DNA of 5,855 nt from Mycoplasmatota bacterium (GCA_022712785.1 JAFLJX010000021.1:1-5855); one strand, 5' to 3'. Positions 1 through 5,855 are shown, counted from the first letter of the stretch. The notes: generated by a model not told the origin, from the sequence alone. A program made the numbers and translations.

Positions 1-34
1 CAAGGTAGCGCGTCTGCCGTTCCGCCACGACCGC
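1..34 (-). tRNA. tRNA-Leu, 5' half only (cut by window edge)
   Basis: Read on the minus strand, the gene starts at position 34 with acceptor strand GCGGTCG, then TG, D-stem GCG, a D-loop with the GG pair, D-stem CGC, G26 and anticodon strand CTACC. The last three visible bases are T32, T33 and G34. The run GGCGGAA...GGCAGACGCGCTA is characteristic of bacterial tRNA-Leu. G34 as the first anticodon base makes anticodon GAG (reads CUC/CUU) most likely, but positions 35-36 lie outside the window, so the anticodon is inferred. The variable arm and 3' half are not visible. Confidence 0.9.
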
Positions 35-42
35 ATAATAAT

Positions 43-71
43 ATTATAACACTATTATGACAGTTTGTTTA
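43..71 (-). promoter_or_regulatory. Promoter for the tRNA-Leu gene
   Basis: On the minus strand a perfect -10 TATAAT (43-48) lies 17 bases from a -35-like TAAACA (66-71, four of six consensus bases). The -10 ends only eight bases before the tRNA 5' end, so the transcript would start almost at the mature end, with a leader of a few bases. The region is very AT-rich, so single hexamer matches are weak evidence; spacing and position are the main support. Confidence 0.55.
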
Positions 72-104
72 TATTATTTTATATAATATATTTGTTTTTT
101 AATC

Positions 105-133
105 TTCACTTTTGCTCTAAAATTTGATACAAT
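105..133 (+). promoter_or_regulatory. Extended -10 promoter for the nucleotide kinase gene
   Basis: TTCACT (105-110, four of six -35 bases) is followed after 17 bases by TACAAT (128-133, five of six -10 bases). A TG at 125-126 gives the extended -10 pattern TGnTACAAT. Transcription would begin near 140, leaving a leader of under 20 bases before the ATG at 157. It diverges from the tRNA-Leu promoter on the other strand. Confidence 0.6.
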
Positions 134-144
134 TTAAACAGTCT

Positions 145-149
145 AGGAG
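145..149 (+). promoter_or_regulatory. Ribosome binding site that fixes the kinase start
   Basis: AGGAG lies seven bases before the ATG at 157. The frame stays open upstream to a TTG at 124, but that codon overlaps the promoter -10 region and has no SD sequence, so it would not be in the mRNA. ATG 157 is therefore the preferred start. Confidence 0.8.
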
Positions 150-156
150 TGATAAT

Positions 157-699
157 ATGTTAGTTATGATTGGTGCAAGTGCAAGTGGCAAGACTGAGAT
201 AGCTAAAATCCTTATTAAGAAATATGGATTTAGTAAATTAGTTACGTATACTACAAGACCAATGAGAGACGGCGAAATTGATGGAGTTGATTACCACTTC
301 ATTTCATTGGAAGAATTTGATAAAAAGAAAAAGAAAAGAGAATTTTTAGAATCAGCTCAATACAACAACACTTTTTATGGTTCACCTAAAAAAGGTGCTG
401 ATGAAAACAAAGTTATTATTGTAGACCCAAAGGGAGCTAATAGTATCTTTAGAAAAAAGATTCCTAAGACTATTTTTATCTACTTAGAGACTGATCAATT
501 AATAAGACGAGTAAGAATGATGAATAGAGGAGATAAACTTGAAGATGTTGAAACGAGGTTCATCCAGGATAAAAAGCATTTTAGAAAATCAAAATTTACT
601 CATCTAGACCATATAGTTAACACAAGTTCTCATACTTTAGTGGAATTAGCTGAAAAGATATTTACCTTATATAAAAATGATGTTATGGACCAAGACTAG
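157..699 (+). CDS. Guanylate kinase-like nucleotide kinase
   Basis: The 180-residue protein has the guanylate kinase fold and probably phosphorylates a nucleoside monophosphate (GMP to GDP with ATP) in the cytosol. Visible motifs are a P-loop GASASGKT (residues 6-13), the GMP-binding segment YTTRPMRDGEIDGVDYHF (31-48) with its two arginines, FLESAQYNNTFYGS (63-76) matching the family 'LE-A-Y-N-YG' block, VDPKGA (89-94) in place of the usual E-x-x-GA, and the lid arginines RRVRMMNRGD (117-126). It is shorter than the usual housekeeping Gmk (about 200 residues), and the P-loop differs from the typical GPSGxGKxT. It therefore resembles the second, short guanylate-kinase-like group found in Bacillota and some phages, and the substrate may not be strictly GMP. 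The start follows an AGGAG site. It has its own promoter and a terminator overlapping the stop codon, so it is probably monocistronic. The fold is secure; the exact substrate is inferred. Confidence 0.85.
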   Translation: MLVMIGASASGKTEIAKILIKKYGFSKLVTYTTRPMRDGEIDGVDYHFISLEEFDKKKKKREFLESAQYNNTFYGSPKKGADENKVIIVDPKGANSIFRKKIPKTIFIYLETDQLIRRVRMMNRGDKLEDVETRFIQDKKHFRKSKFTHLDHIVNTSSHTLVELAEKIFTLYKNDVMDQD

Positions 700-716
700 A
701 AAGTTTTGGTTTTTTT
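689..716 (+). terminator. Rho-independent terminator of the kinase gene
   Basis: An eight-pair stem ACCAAGAC (689-696) / GTTTTGGT (703-710), with one G-U pair, encloses a six-base loop and is followed by six T residues (711-716). The loop contains the TAG stop codon (697-699), so the hairpin overlaps the last codons of the gene. Confidence 0.8.
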
Positions 717-728
717 ATTTCCTTATTG

Positions 729-745
729 TATAATTGTTTTATAAT
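729..745 (+). promoter_or_regulatory. Possible relic promoter of the antiporter pseudogene
   Basis: Two perfect TATAAT hexamers (729-734 and 740-745) lie just ahead of the pseudogene start. Neither has a convincing -35 at 16-18 bases; the best for the first is TTGGTT (706-711, three of six), which falls inside the kinase terminator. In sequence this AT-rich the call is weak and rests mainly on position. Confidence 0.3.
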
Positions 746-772
746 AAAACTACTCTTGTAAGGATGGTACAG

Positions 773-1347
773 ATGGAAAACTTATTGACACTTGGTAATT
801 TTAATTTTGCTGACTTTTATGATAGTTTAACTACAAAAGTATAATATATAATACTGATTTATTATTTACTTTAGGGATTATTGGAGGAAAGTTAAGTTAA
901 ACACAGACGCAATAATTCTTCCTCTACTTTTAATATTTTTTACTTTATCAGGCGCAGAACTTAAAGTTCACTTATTATGGAAATAGGTGGTTTGGGATTA
1001 TATATATATATTAGTTAGATTAATAACAAAATATTTAGCAACCAGTCTTTCATCTAAAGAAATTGGAGAAAGTAAAGAGGTTATAAGATATCTAGGTGTA
1101 ACACTAATTCCTTAAGGAGGTGTAGCAATTGATATGGCAATCTTAGCTGAATTTAGATTTATCCAACTAGATACCGAGACTAACAGTTCAGTTGCTGAAA
1201 TAAGTTCTACAATTCTAACTGTAATTCTAGCAGCAACAGTAATAATATAAGATATTTGAAGAAATAATTGTAAAATGGGTATTTGATAAAGCTCATGAAA
1301 TACCTAAACATGACGAAGAATACTTAGAACATCAACATATACTTTGA
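773..1347 (+). pseudogene. Decayed cation:proton (Na+/H+) antiporter remnant
   Basis: This stretch holds pieces of one membrane antiporter in several frames. ATG 773, after AAGGA (760-764), gives MENLLTLG and stops at 842. Another frame gives LLFTLGIIGGKLS (859-897), typical of the first transmembrane helix. A third frame (900 onward) reads AIILPLLLIFFTLSGAELK, then LVRLITKYLATSL (from 1011), then YLGVTLIP-stop-GGVAIDMA and STILTVILAATVI, ending at 1250. The tail WVFDKAHEIPKHDEEYLEH lies in yet another frame and ends at TGA 1345-1347. The order matches the C-terminal half of Na+/H+ exchanger-type antiporters. The helices between GGKLS and AIILP are missing, an internal deletion of roughly 200 codons by comparison with the usual family length (estimate). 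Lesions include a stop at 1113-1115 that is one C-to-T change from CAA (Gln), and frameshifts near 971-977, at 999-1010 and near 1250. No functional product is expected. Family assignment is by motif recall. Confidence 0.75.
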
Positions 1348-1357
1348 AATAGTTTAG

Positions 1358-1382
1358 GCAGTTCAATATGAACTGCTTTTTT
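1358..1382 (+). terminator. Rho-independent terminator after the antiporter pseudogene
   Basis: A perfect seven-pair stem GCAGTTC (1358-1364) / GAACTGC (1370-1376) with loop AATAT is followed by six T residues (1377-1382). It lies ten bases after the last antiporter-derived stop codon, so it was probably that gene's terminator. It now insulates the formate dehydrogenase operon from upstream transcription. Confidence 0.9.
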
Positions 1383-1438
1383 CATTATTTAAAATCATTA
1401 TAAGGCAGTAAAAGATACTAAGAAAGTAAGCGTTTTTA

Positions 1439-1447
1439 TGGTATGAT
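1439..1447 (+). promoter_or_regulatory. Extended -10 promoter of the formate dehydrogenase operon
   Basis: TGGTATGAT (1439-1447) is an extended -10: TG, one base, then TATGAT (five of six consensus bases). No good -35 exists at the standard distance (TAAGAA at 1419-1424 is poor), which is common for extended -10 promoters or activator-dependent ones. A start near 1454 gives a leader of about 37 bases. This is the only plausible promoter between the upstream terminator and the first operon gene. A degenerate cre-like sequence (1425-1438) lies just upstream. Confidence 0.5.
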
Positions 1448-1479
1448 ATTTATAAGTAATTATTTGAGTTATACACTTT

Positions 1480-1484
1480 GGAGG
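1480..1484 (+). promoter_or_regulatory. Ribosome binding site that fixes the NuoF-like start
   Basis: GGAGG lies six bases before ATG 1491. An in-frame ATG at 1443 exists, but it is embedded in the -10 hexamer and has no SD site, so ATG 1491 is chosen. Confidence 0.85.
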
Positions 1485-1490
1485 CATAAT

Positions 1491-3032
1491 ATGAATAAAG
1501 ACATGTTAGATAAGATAAAATTAGAAACATTAAATAAATTCCCTGAATTAAACGATACCCATAAAGGGTTACATGAAAAGGAAGTTAGAGTCGTCTTGAA
1601 AAACTGTGATATTATTGATCCTGAAAACATAAACCATTACATTGCAAAAGATGGTTATTTTGGCATTAATAAGGTATTAACAGAAATGTCTCAAGTTGAT
1701 GTTATAAAGACTATTACTGATTCTGGATTGCGAGGTCGAGGTGGTGGTGGATTCCCTACTGGTAGAAAATGGGATTTTGCTAATAAGACTGTAAATGATA
1801 CAAAATATATTATTTGTAATGCAGATGAAGGTGATCCAGGTGCATTTATGGATCGTTCAGTTCTTGAAAAAGATCCACATTGTGTATTAGAAGGAATGAT
1901 AATTGCAGGATTTGCAATAGGTGCACAAACTGGTTTTGTATACGTTAGAGCCGAGTATCCACTAGCTGCTAAAAGATTGCAAATGGCAATAGATGACGCA
2001 ACGAAGCTGAATATTCTTGGTGAAAACATCTTTGGCAGTGAATTTAATTTCAATATAGAAATTAGATTGGGTGCTGGAGCATTTGTATGTGGTGAAGAAA
2101 CTGCGCTAATTGCCTCAATCGAAGGTAACAGAGGGATGAGTAAAAATAAACCTCCATTCCCAGCTATAGAAGGATTATATGGTAAACCTACAATTATAAA
2201 TAATGTGGAAACATTAGCCAATATATCTCAAATTATACTAAATGGCAGTAAATGGTTTAGATCTTTTGGCACAGAGAAATCTCCTGGGACAAAAGTATTT
2301 GCCCTTGCTGGAAAAATAAAAAATACAGGACTTATAGAAGTGCCTATGGGAATTACTTTAGGTGAAATTATACATGATATAGGTCGTGGAGTTGGAAATA
2401 AAAGAAAATTTAAAGCAGTTTTAACTGGTGGTCCATCAGGTGGATGTTTAACTGAAAAACATCTAAATGAAAAAGTTGATTTTGATACACTAGTTGCTCT
2501 TGGTAGTATGATGGGCTCTGGTGGGATGATTGTCTTAGATGACCATGACTGTATGGTTGATATTGCTAAGTTCTATTTAGACTTTAGTGTTGATGAAAGT
2601 TGTGGTAAGTGTACTCCTTGTAGAGAAGGAACAATACAACTATATAAAATATTAGAAAAAATAACTGAAGGACAAGGTACCTTAGAAGATTTAGATAAAC
2701 TTAAAAGACTATCTAACTCTGTTAAAAGAACTTCTTTGTGTGGTCTTGGAATGACTGCACCTAATCCAATTTTATCTACCTTAGAACACTTTTATGATGA
2801 ATATTTAGCACATGTTACTAACAAAGTATGTCCATCAAATTCTTGCAAAGGATTAATTAACGAATATATAATCCAAGAAAATTGTGTTGGTTGTACTATT
2901 TGTGCAACAAGATGTCCTGTTCAGTGTATTACTGGAGAGAGAAAAGGACTTCACGTTATAGATCAAGAAGCTTGTATTCAATGTGGAGAATGTTTCGCGT
3001 CATGTAACTTCGATGCGATTATTACTAAGTAG
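1491..3032 (+). CDS. NuoF/HydB-like NADH- and FMN-binding iron-sulfur subunit of formate dehydrogenase
   Basis: This 513-residue cytosolic diaphorase subunit should carry FMN and exchange electrons with NAD(P)(H) for the formate dehydrogenase encoded next. Residues about 70-360 are the NuoF core: GLRGRGGGGFPTGRKW (79-94) and CNADEGDPGAFMDR (109-122) form the FMN/NADH site, followed by YVRAEYP (151-157) and GAGAFVCGEETALI (194-207). The N3-type [4Fe-4S] cluster is bound by C371, C374, C377 and C417. After a linker with H441, C447 and C452 comes a C-terminal two-[4Fe-4S] ferredoxin domain: C465/468/471/475 and C495/498/501/505. E. coli NuoF lacks this tail, whereas HydB of trimeric [FeFe]-hydrogenases and Hyl/Hyt-type subunits have it. 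The N-terminal thioredoxin-like [2Fe-2S] domain of many HydB proteins is absent; the roughly 65 residues before the core contain a single Cys (C39). It is the first operon gene, with a stop codon adjoining the SD site of fdhF. Family is certain; NAD versus NADP preference and bifurcation are not visible. Confidence 0.93.
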   Translation: MNKDMLDKIKLETLNKFPELNDTHKGLHEKEVRVVLKNCDIIDPENINHYIAKDGYFGINKVLTEMSQVDVIKTITDSGLRGRGGGGFPTGRKWDFANKTVNDTKYIICNADEGDPGAFMDRSVLEKDPHCVLEGMIIAGFAIGAQTGFVYVRAEYPLAAKRLQMAIDDATKLNILGENIFGSEFNFNIEIRLGAGAFVCGEETALIASIEGNRGMSKNKPPFPAIEGLYGKPTIINNVETLANISQIILNGSKWFRSFGTEKSPGTKVFALAGKIKNTGLIEVPMGITLGEIIHDIGRGVGNKRKFKAVLTGGPSGGCLTEKHLNEKVDFDTLVALGSMMGSGGMIVLDDHDCMVDIAKFYLDFSVDESCGKCTPCREGTIQLYKILEKITEGQGTLEDLDKLKRLSNSVKRTSLCGLGMTAPNPILSTLEHFYDEYLAHVTNKVCPSNSCKGLINEYIIQENCVGCTICATRCPVQCITGERKGLHVIDQEACIQCGECFASCNFDAIITK

Positions 3033-3037
3033 AGGTG
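3032..3037 (+). promoter_or_regulatory. Ribosome binding site for fdhF, overlapping the previous stop codon
   Basis: GAGGTG shares its first base with the TAG stop (3030-3032) of the upstream gene and lies six bases before ATG 3044. A GTG at 3035 is in frame but is part of the SD itself, so it is not the start; ATG 3050 is a poorer alternative. The overlap suggests translational coupling. Confidence 0.75.
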
Positions 3038-3043
3038 AATGCG

Positions 3044-5725
3044 ATGAAAATGATAAATTTAAAGATTAATGATGAAGATATAACTGTTGAGGCTGGGAAA
3101 AGCATATTAGATTACTGTATTGCTTTAGGAATTGATATTCCTACTTTTTGCCATGATGAAAGAATAAAATCTGAAGGTTCATGTAGAATGTGTCTTGTAG
3201 AAGTGAAAGGAATTAATAAATTACTAACAAGTTGTACTACTCCCGCAACTGATGGGATGGAAATTAAAACTCATTCACCTGAAATTATGGAAGCTAGAAA
3301 AGACGTATTAGAATTAACTTGGGCAAGTCATCCAAATGACTGTGTTGTATGTGATGCAAATGGTGACTGTAAACTTCAAGATTACTCATATGAATATAAA
3401 TTAGATTCAATACCTGAATATGACGGACATAAAAGAAACTTTAGTATTGATGACTCTAATAAATTCTTTTATATAGATCCTGAAAAATGTATATTATGTG
3501 GTAAATGTGTATATGTTTGTAAAGATTTACAGGGTGTTGAAGCTTTAGGATTTAATGAACGTGGTCACGAGACATTCGTTTCATTTTCTTTTGATAATGG
3601 AATGGAACAATCAAATTGTGTAAGTTGTGGTAACTGTGTTAGTGTTTGTCCAACTGGTGCTTTAATGGAAAAAAGCAAAACTGTTTTCAGAAGTTGGGAA
3701 ACTAAAAAAACAAGAACTACATGTCCATACTGTGGTGTTGGTTGCCAATTTGACATAGTTACAAAAGGTGAACAAGTTGTTAGAATTGATCCTGCTCCTG
3801 GTATTCCAAATGAAGGATTATTGTGTGTTAAAGGTAAATTTGCATATAAATTCATTAACCATAGAGGAAGATTAACAAGTCCTTTAATTAAAGAAAATGG
3901 TGAATTTAGAGAAGCTTCTTGGGAAGAAGCTTATGATTTAATTGCTAGTAAGTATACTGAATTAAAAGATAAATATGGATCGGGTACATTTGCTGGTCTT
4001 GCTAGTGCTAAATGTACTAATGAAGAAAACTATATGTTCCAAAAGCTATTTCGTGCAGCGATAGGTACAAACAATGTCGATCACTGTGCAAGACTTTGTC
4101 ATGCATCTACGGTTGCAGGCCTTGCAACTACATTAGGAAGTGGGGCTATGACTAATAGTATTGAAGAAACTAAAAATCACGATGTAATTTTTGTTATTGG
4201 ATCTAATACAACTGAAACTCATCCAGTAATAGGATCATTCATGAAACAAGCAATTGCTAAAGGATCAAAAATAATAGTTGCAGATCCTCGTGAGATTGAA
4301 TTAGCTGAAGGTGCAGACGTGTTTTTAAAAATATTACCTGGAACTAATGTGTCTTTATTAAATGCAATGATGAATGTAATATATAATGAGAATTTACATG
4401 ATACAGACTATATAAATGAAAGAACAGAAAACTTTGAAAGTACTTTGGAAATAATAAAAAATACTAATGTTGAAGTGGCCGCAGAAATTTGTGGAATTGA
4501 CGCGGAAGACATTAGAAAAGCTGCAAGAATATATGCACATGGAAGCAAAGCTGGTATCTATTATGCAATGGGTATTACTCAACATTCACAAGGAACTAAC
4601 AACGTTAAAAGTATTGCTAACTTAGCACTAATGTGTGGTAATGTTGGTGTTGAATCTGGCGGAATTAATCCTTTACGCGGACAAAATAATGTACAAGGTG
4701 CATGCGACATGGGAGGACTTCCAGATGTATTCCCTGGATATCAGAAAGTGTTTGATGATGTAGCACGTGCTAAATTTGAAAAAGCGTGGGGTGTTAAACT
4801 AGATAATAAAGTTGGATTAAGTTTACCTCATGTACTTGACGGTGCCTATGAAGATACAATAAGATTCTTATATATAATGGGTGAAAATCCAGTTGTAAGT
4901 GACCCAGATACAACTCATGTTAAGAAATCTTTAGAAAATCTTGATTTTCTAATTGTTCAAGATTTATTTTTAACTGAGACTGCAGAAATAGCGGACCTAG
5001 TATTACCTGCTTCATCATACGCAGAAAAAGAAGGAACTTTCACTAATACTGAAAGAAGAGTTCAAATGATTAGACCAGCGATTAAGACAGTTGGAGACAG
5101 TAAACCAGATTATTTAATAATTCAAGAAATCATGAATAAAATCGGATATAAACAACCAATACTTACTCCATCAGAAATAATGGATGAAGCAGCATCACTT
5201 GCTCCAATCTACGGAGGAGTTAGTTATGATAGAATACAAGAAATTGGATTACAATGGCCAGTTTTAGATAAGAATCATCCCGGTACTAAGTACTTACACA
5301 AAGATAAATTTGCACGTGGTCTAGGTTTATTTAGTGAAGTAGAATTTGCTCCAGCTAAAGAGTTACCAGATGATAATTACCCACTCGTATTAACTACAGG
5401 TCGTGTACTATATCATTTTCATACAATAACAATGACTGGGAAAAATGATGAAATTAATGAAATAGTTCCTGAAAACTTTATTGAGATTAGTCCGAAAACA
5501 GCTGATATATATAAACTAAAACATATGGATCATGCTTCTATTTCTTCAAGACGTGGTAAAACAAAAGCAGTAGTCCACGTCACAGATAAAATTGGTGATG
5601 GAGTTATGTTTATGCCGTTCCACTTTGCTGATGGAGCAAATATGTTAACTAATACTGAACTAGATGCAACATGCAATATCCCAGAACTTAAAGTTTGCGC
5701 GGTTCAAATTGACGGAAAATTATAG
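3044..5725 (+). CDS. fdhF: Formate dehydrogenase catalytic subunit, Mo/W-bisMGD, cysteine form, with NuoG/HydA-like N-terminus
   Basis: This 893-residue enzyme should interconvert formate and CO2 in the cytosol. The N-terminus is a wire of clusters: a plant-type [2Fe-2S] (C36, C47, C50, C64), a His-Cys [4Fe-4S] (H96, C100, C103, C109), and a two-[4Fe-4S] ferredoxin (C149/152/155/159 and C192/195/198/202). Next is the molybdopterin Fe4S4 domain (C227, C230, C234, C261) with the electron-relay lysine K263. The catalytic domain has HCARLCH, where C352 (TGT, 4097-4099) takes the metal-ligand place of selenocysteine in E. coli FdhF and is followed by the active-site H353. The conserved arginine is R545 in NPLRGQNNVQGACDMG. 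The C-terminal dinucleotide-binding domain (about 777-890) carries GRVLYHFHTITMTGKND. No signal peptide or membrane segment is seen, so it is not a periplasmic Tat-exported type. The NuoF-like gene before it and the NuoE-like gene after it point to NAD(P)-linked rather than formate-hydrogenlyase use. Mo versus W cannot be told. Confidence 0.95.
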   Translation: MKMINLKINDEDITVEAGKSILDYCIALGIDIPTFCHDERIKSEGSCRMCLVEVKGINKLLTSCTTPATDGMEIKTHSPEIMEARKDVLELTWASHPNDCVVCDANGDCKLQDYSYEYKLDSIPEYDGHKRNFSIDDSNKFFYIDPEKCILCGKCVYVCKDLQGVEALGFNERGHETFVSFSFDNGMEQSNCVSCGNCVSVCPTGALMEKSKTVFRSWETKKTRTTCPYCGVGCQFDIVTKGEQVVRIDPAPGIPNEGLLCVKGKFAYKFINHRGRLTSPLIKENGEFREASWEEAYDLIASKYTELKDKYGSGTFAGLASAKCTNEENYMFQKLFRAAIGTNNVDHCARLCHASTVAGLATTLGSGAMTNSIEETKNHDVIFVIGSNTTETHPVIGSFMKQAIAKGSKIIVADPREIELAEGADVFLKILPGTNVSLLNAMMNVIYNENLHDTDYINERTENFESTLEIIKNTNVEVAAEICGIDAEDIRKAARIYAHGSKAGIYYAMGITQHSQGTNNVKSIANLALMCGNVGVESGGINPLRGQNNVQGACDMGGLPDVFPGYQKVFDDVARAKFEKAWGVKLDNKVGLSLPHVLDGAYEDTIRFLYIMGENPVVSDPDTTHVKKSLENLDFLIVQDLFLTETAEIADLVLPASSYAEKEGTFTNTERRVQMIRPAIKTVGDSKPDYLIIQEIMNKIGYKQPILTPSEIMDEAASLAPIYGGVSYDRIQEIGLQWPVLDKNHPGTKYLHKDKFARGLGLFSEVEFAPAKELPDDNYPLVLTTGRVLYHFHTITMTGKNDEINEIVPENFIEISPKTADIYKLKHMDHASISSRRGKTKAVVHVTDKIGDGVMFMPFHFADGANMLTNTELDATCNIPELKVCAVQIDGKL

Positions 5726-5728
5726 GTG
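5724..5728 (+). promoter_or_regulatory. Ribosome binding site for the NuoE-like gene, overlapping the fdhF stop codon
   Basis: AGGTG includes the last two bases of the fdhF TAG stop (5723-5725) and lies six bases before ATG 5735. It repeats the arrangement seen at the preceding gene junction and supports coupled translation of the complex subunits. Confidence 0.7.
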
Positions 5729-5734
5729 ATAAAT

Positions 5735-5855
5735 ATGAAAAAATATGTGTCTTGTGAAAAACTAAGAGAATTTAAAATTGAAGTTATTGATAAATACAGG
5801 AATGATAAAAGCCCCTTAATGCAAATACTACAAGAATCTCAAAAAAGATATGGGT
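5735..5855 (+). CDS. NuoE/HydC-like [2Fe-2S] subunit, N-terminal 40 residues (cut by window edge)
   Basis: Only the first 40 codons are present. They read MKKYVSCEKLREFKIEVIDK followed by YRNDKSPLMQILQESQKRYG. A helix ending in a 'PL-x-x-ILQE-x-Q-x-x-YG' block is the usual N-terminus of the 24-kDa NADH dehydrogenase subunit (NuoE, HydC, HylC), which later carries a thioredoxin-like [2Fe-2S] domain. The cluster cysteines would lie beyond the window, so they cannot be checked. Position nine bases after fdhF, in the same operon as a NuoF homologue, strongly supports the call: NuoE and NuoF normally pair to form the NADH-oxidising module. It would supply the [2Fe-2S] domain that the NuoF-like protein here lacks. 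Confidence 0.8.
   Translation, partial: MKKYVSCEKLREFKIEVIDKYRNDKSPLMQILQESQKRYG

Noticed and set aside
319..340. A-rich tract in the kinase gene (five consecutive lysines) as a slippage or phase-variation site
   Set aside because: The A runs are broken by G every few bases, and the lysines align with a variable charged segment of the family without changing its length.
1134..1250. Small in-frame ORF (ATG to TAA) after AAGGAGGT in the antiporter remnant
   Set aside because: The SD-like run arises from codons of the old antiporter around the nonsense codon at 1113, spacing to the ATG is long (12 bases), and the product is just a fragment of the antiporter C-terminus.
1691..2221. Long reverse-strand open frame inside the NuoF-like gene
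   Set aside because: It lies wholly opposite a well-conserved gene, has no SD site or recognisable domain, and its composition is that of a reverse-complement shadow.
3565..3855. Reverse-strand open frame inside fdhF
   Set aside because: It is antisense to the ferredoxin and Fe4S4 domains of fdhF and encodes no recognisable protein.
4082..4102. Possible selenocysteine insertion at the FdhF active site
   Set aside because: The ligand codon is TGT, there is no in-frame UGA, and no SECIS-like hairpin is therefore needed.
4394..4585. Short reverse-strand open frame inside fdhF
   Set aside because: It is antisense to the molybdopterin domain, short, and has no start signals or known motif.

Overview
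The window is strongly AT-rich and uses strong Shine-Dalgarno (SD) sites, sigma70-type promoters (several with an extended TG -10) and compact Rho-independent terminators. Together with the protein families, this suggests a low-GC Bacillota or a Mycoplasmatota-related anaerobe of the Acholeplasma, Izemoplasma, Haloplasma or Erysipelotrichia kind. That placement is an inference; no marker in the window fixes the lineage. Every Trp codon I checked in the two long oxidoreductase genes is TGG and no UGA lies inside a frame, so the standard bacterial code (table 11) fits and a UGA=Trp code is unlikely.

Layout. Positions 1-34 are the 5' half of a tRNA-Leu on the minus strand, with its own promoter at about 43-71. 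Diverging from it, 157-699 encodes a 180-residue guanylate-kinase-fold nucleotide kinase as a single-gene unit, with a promoter at 105-133 and a terminator hairpin that overlaps its stop codon. Positions 773-1347 hold no intact gene. They contain the eroded remains of a cation:proton antiporter of the Na+/H+ exchanger type, carrying frameshifts, nonsense codons and a large internal deletion; its start signals and terminator are still recognisable.

From about 1439 to the right edge runs a tightly packed operon: a NuoF/HydB-like NADH- and FMN-binding iron-sulfur subunit (1491-3032), a molybdenum/tungsten formate dehydrogenase catalytic subunit with a NuoG/HydA-like iron-sulfur N-terminus (3044-5725), and the first 40 codons of a NuoE/HydC-like [2Fe-2S] subunit (from 5735).

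How the genes work together. The three operon products are expected to form a soluble NAD(P)-linked formate dehydrogenase. Formate would be oxidised at the bis-MGD centre of FdhF, and electrons would pass through the FdhF iron-sulfur chain to the NuoF/NuoE module that reduces NAD(P)+; the reverse direction (CO2 reduction) is also possible. The subunit set parallels trimeric electron-bifurcating [FeFe]-hydrogenases (HydABC), with FdhF in place of the H-cluster subunit, so ferredoxin-linked bifurcation is a reasonable but unproven hypothesis. The catalytic subunit is the cysteine, not the selenocysteine, form.
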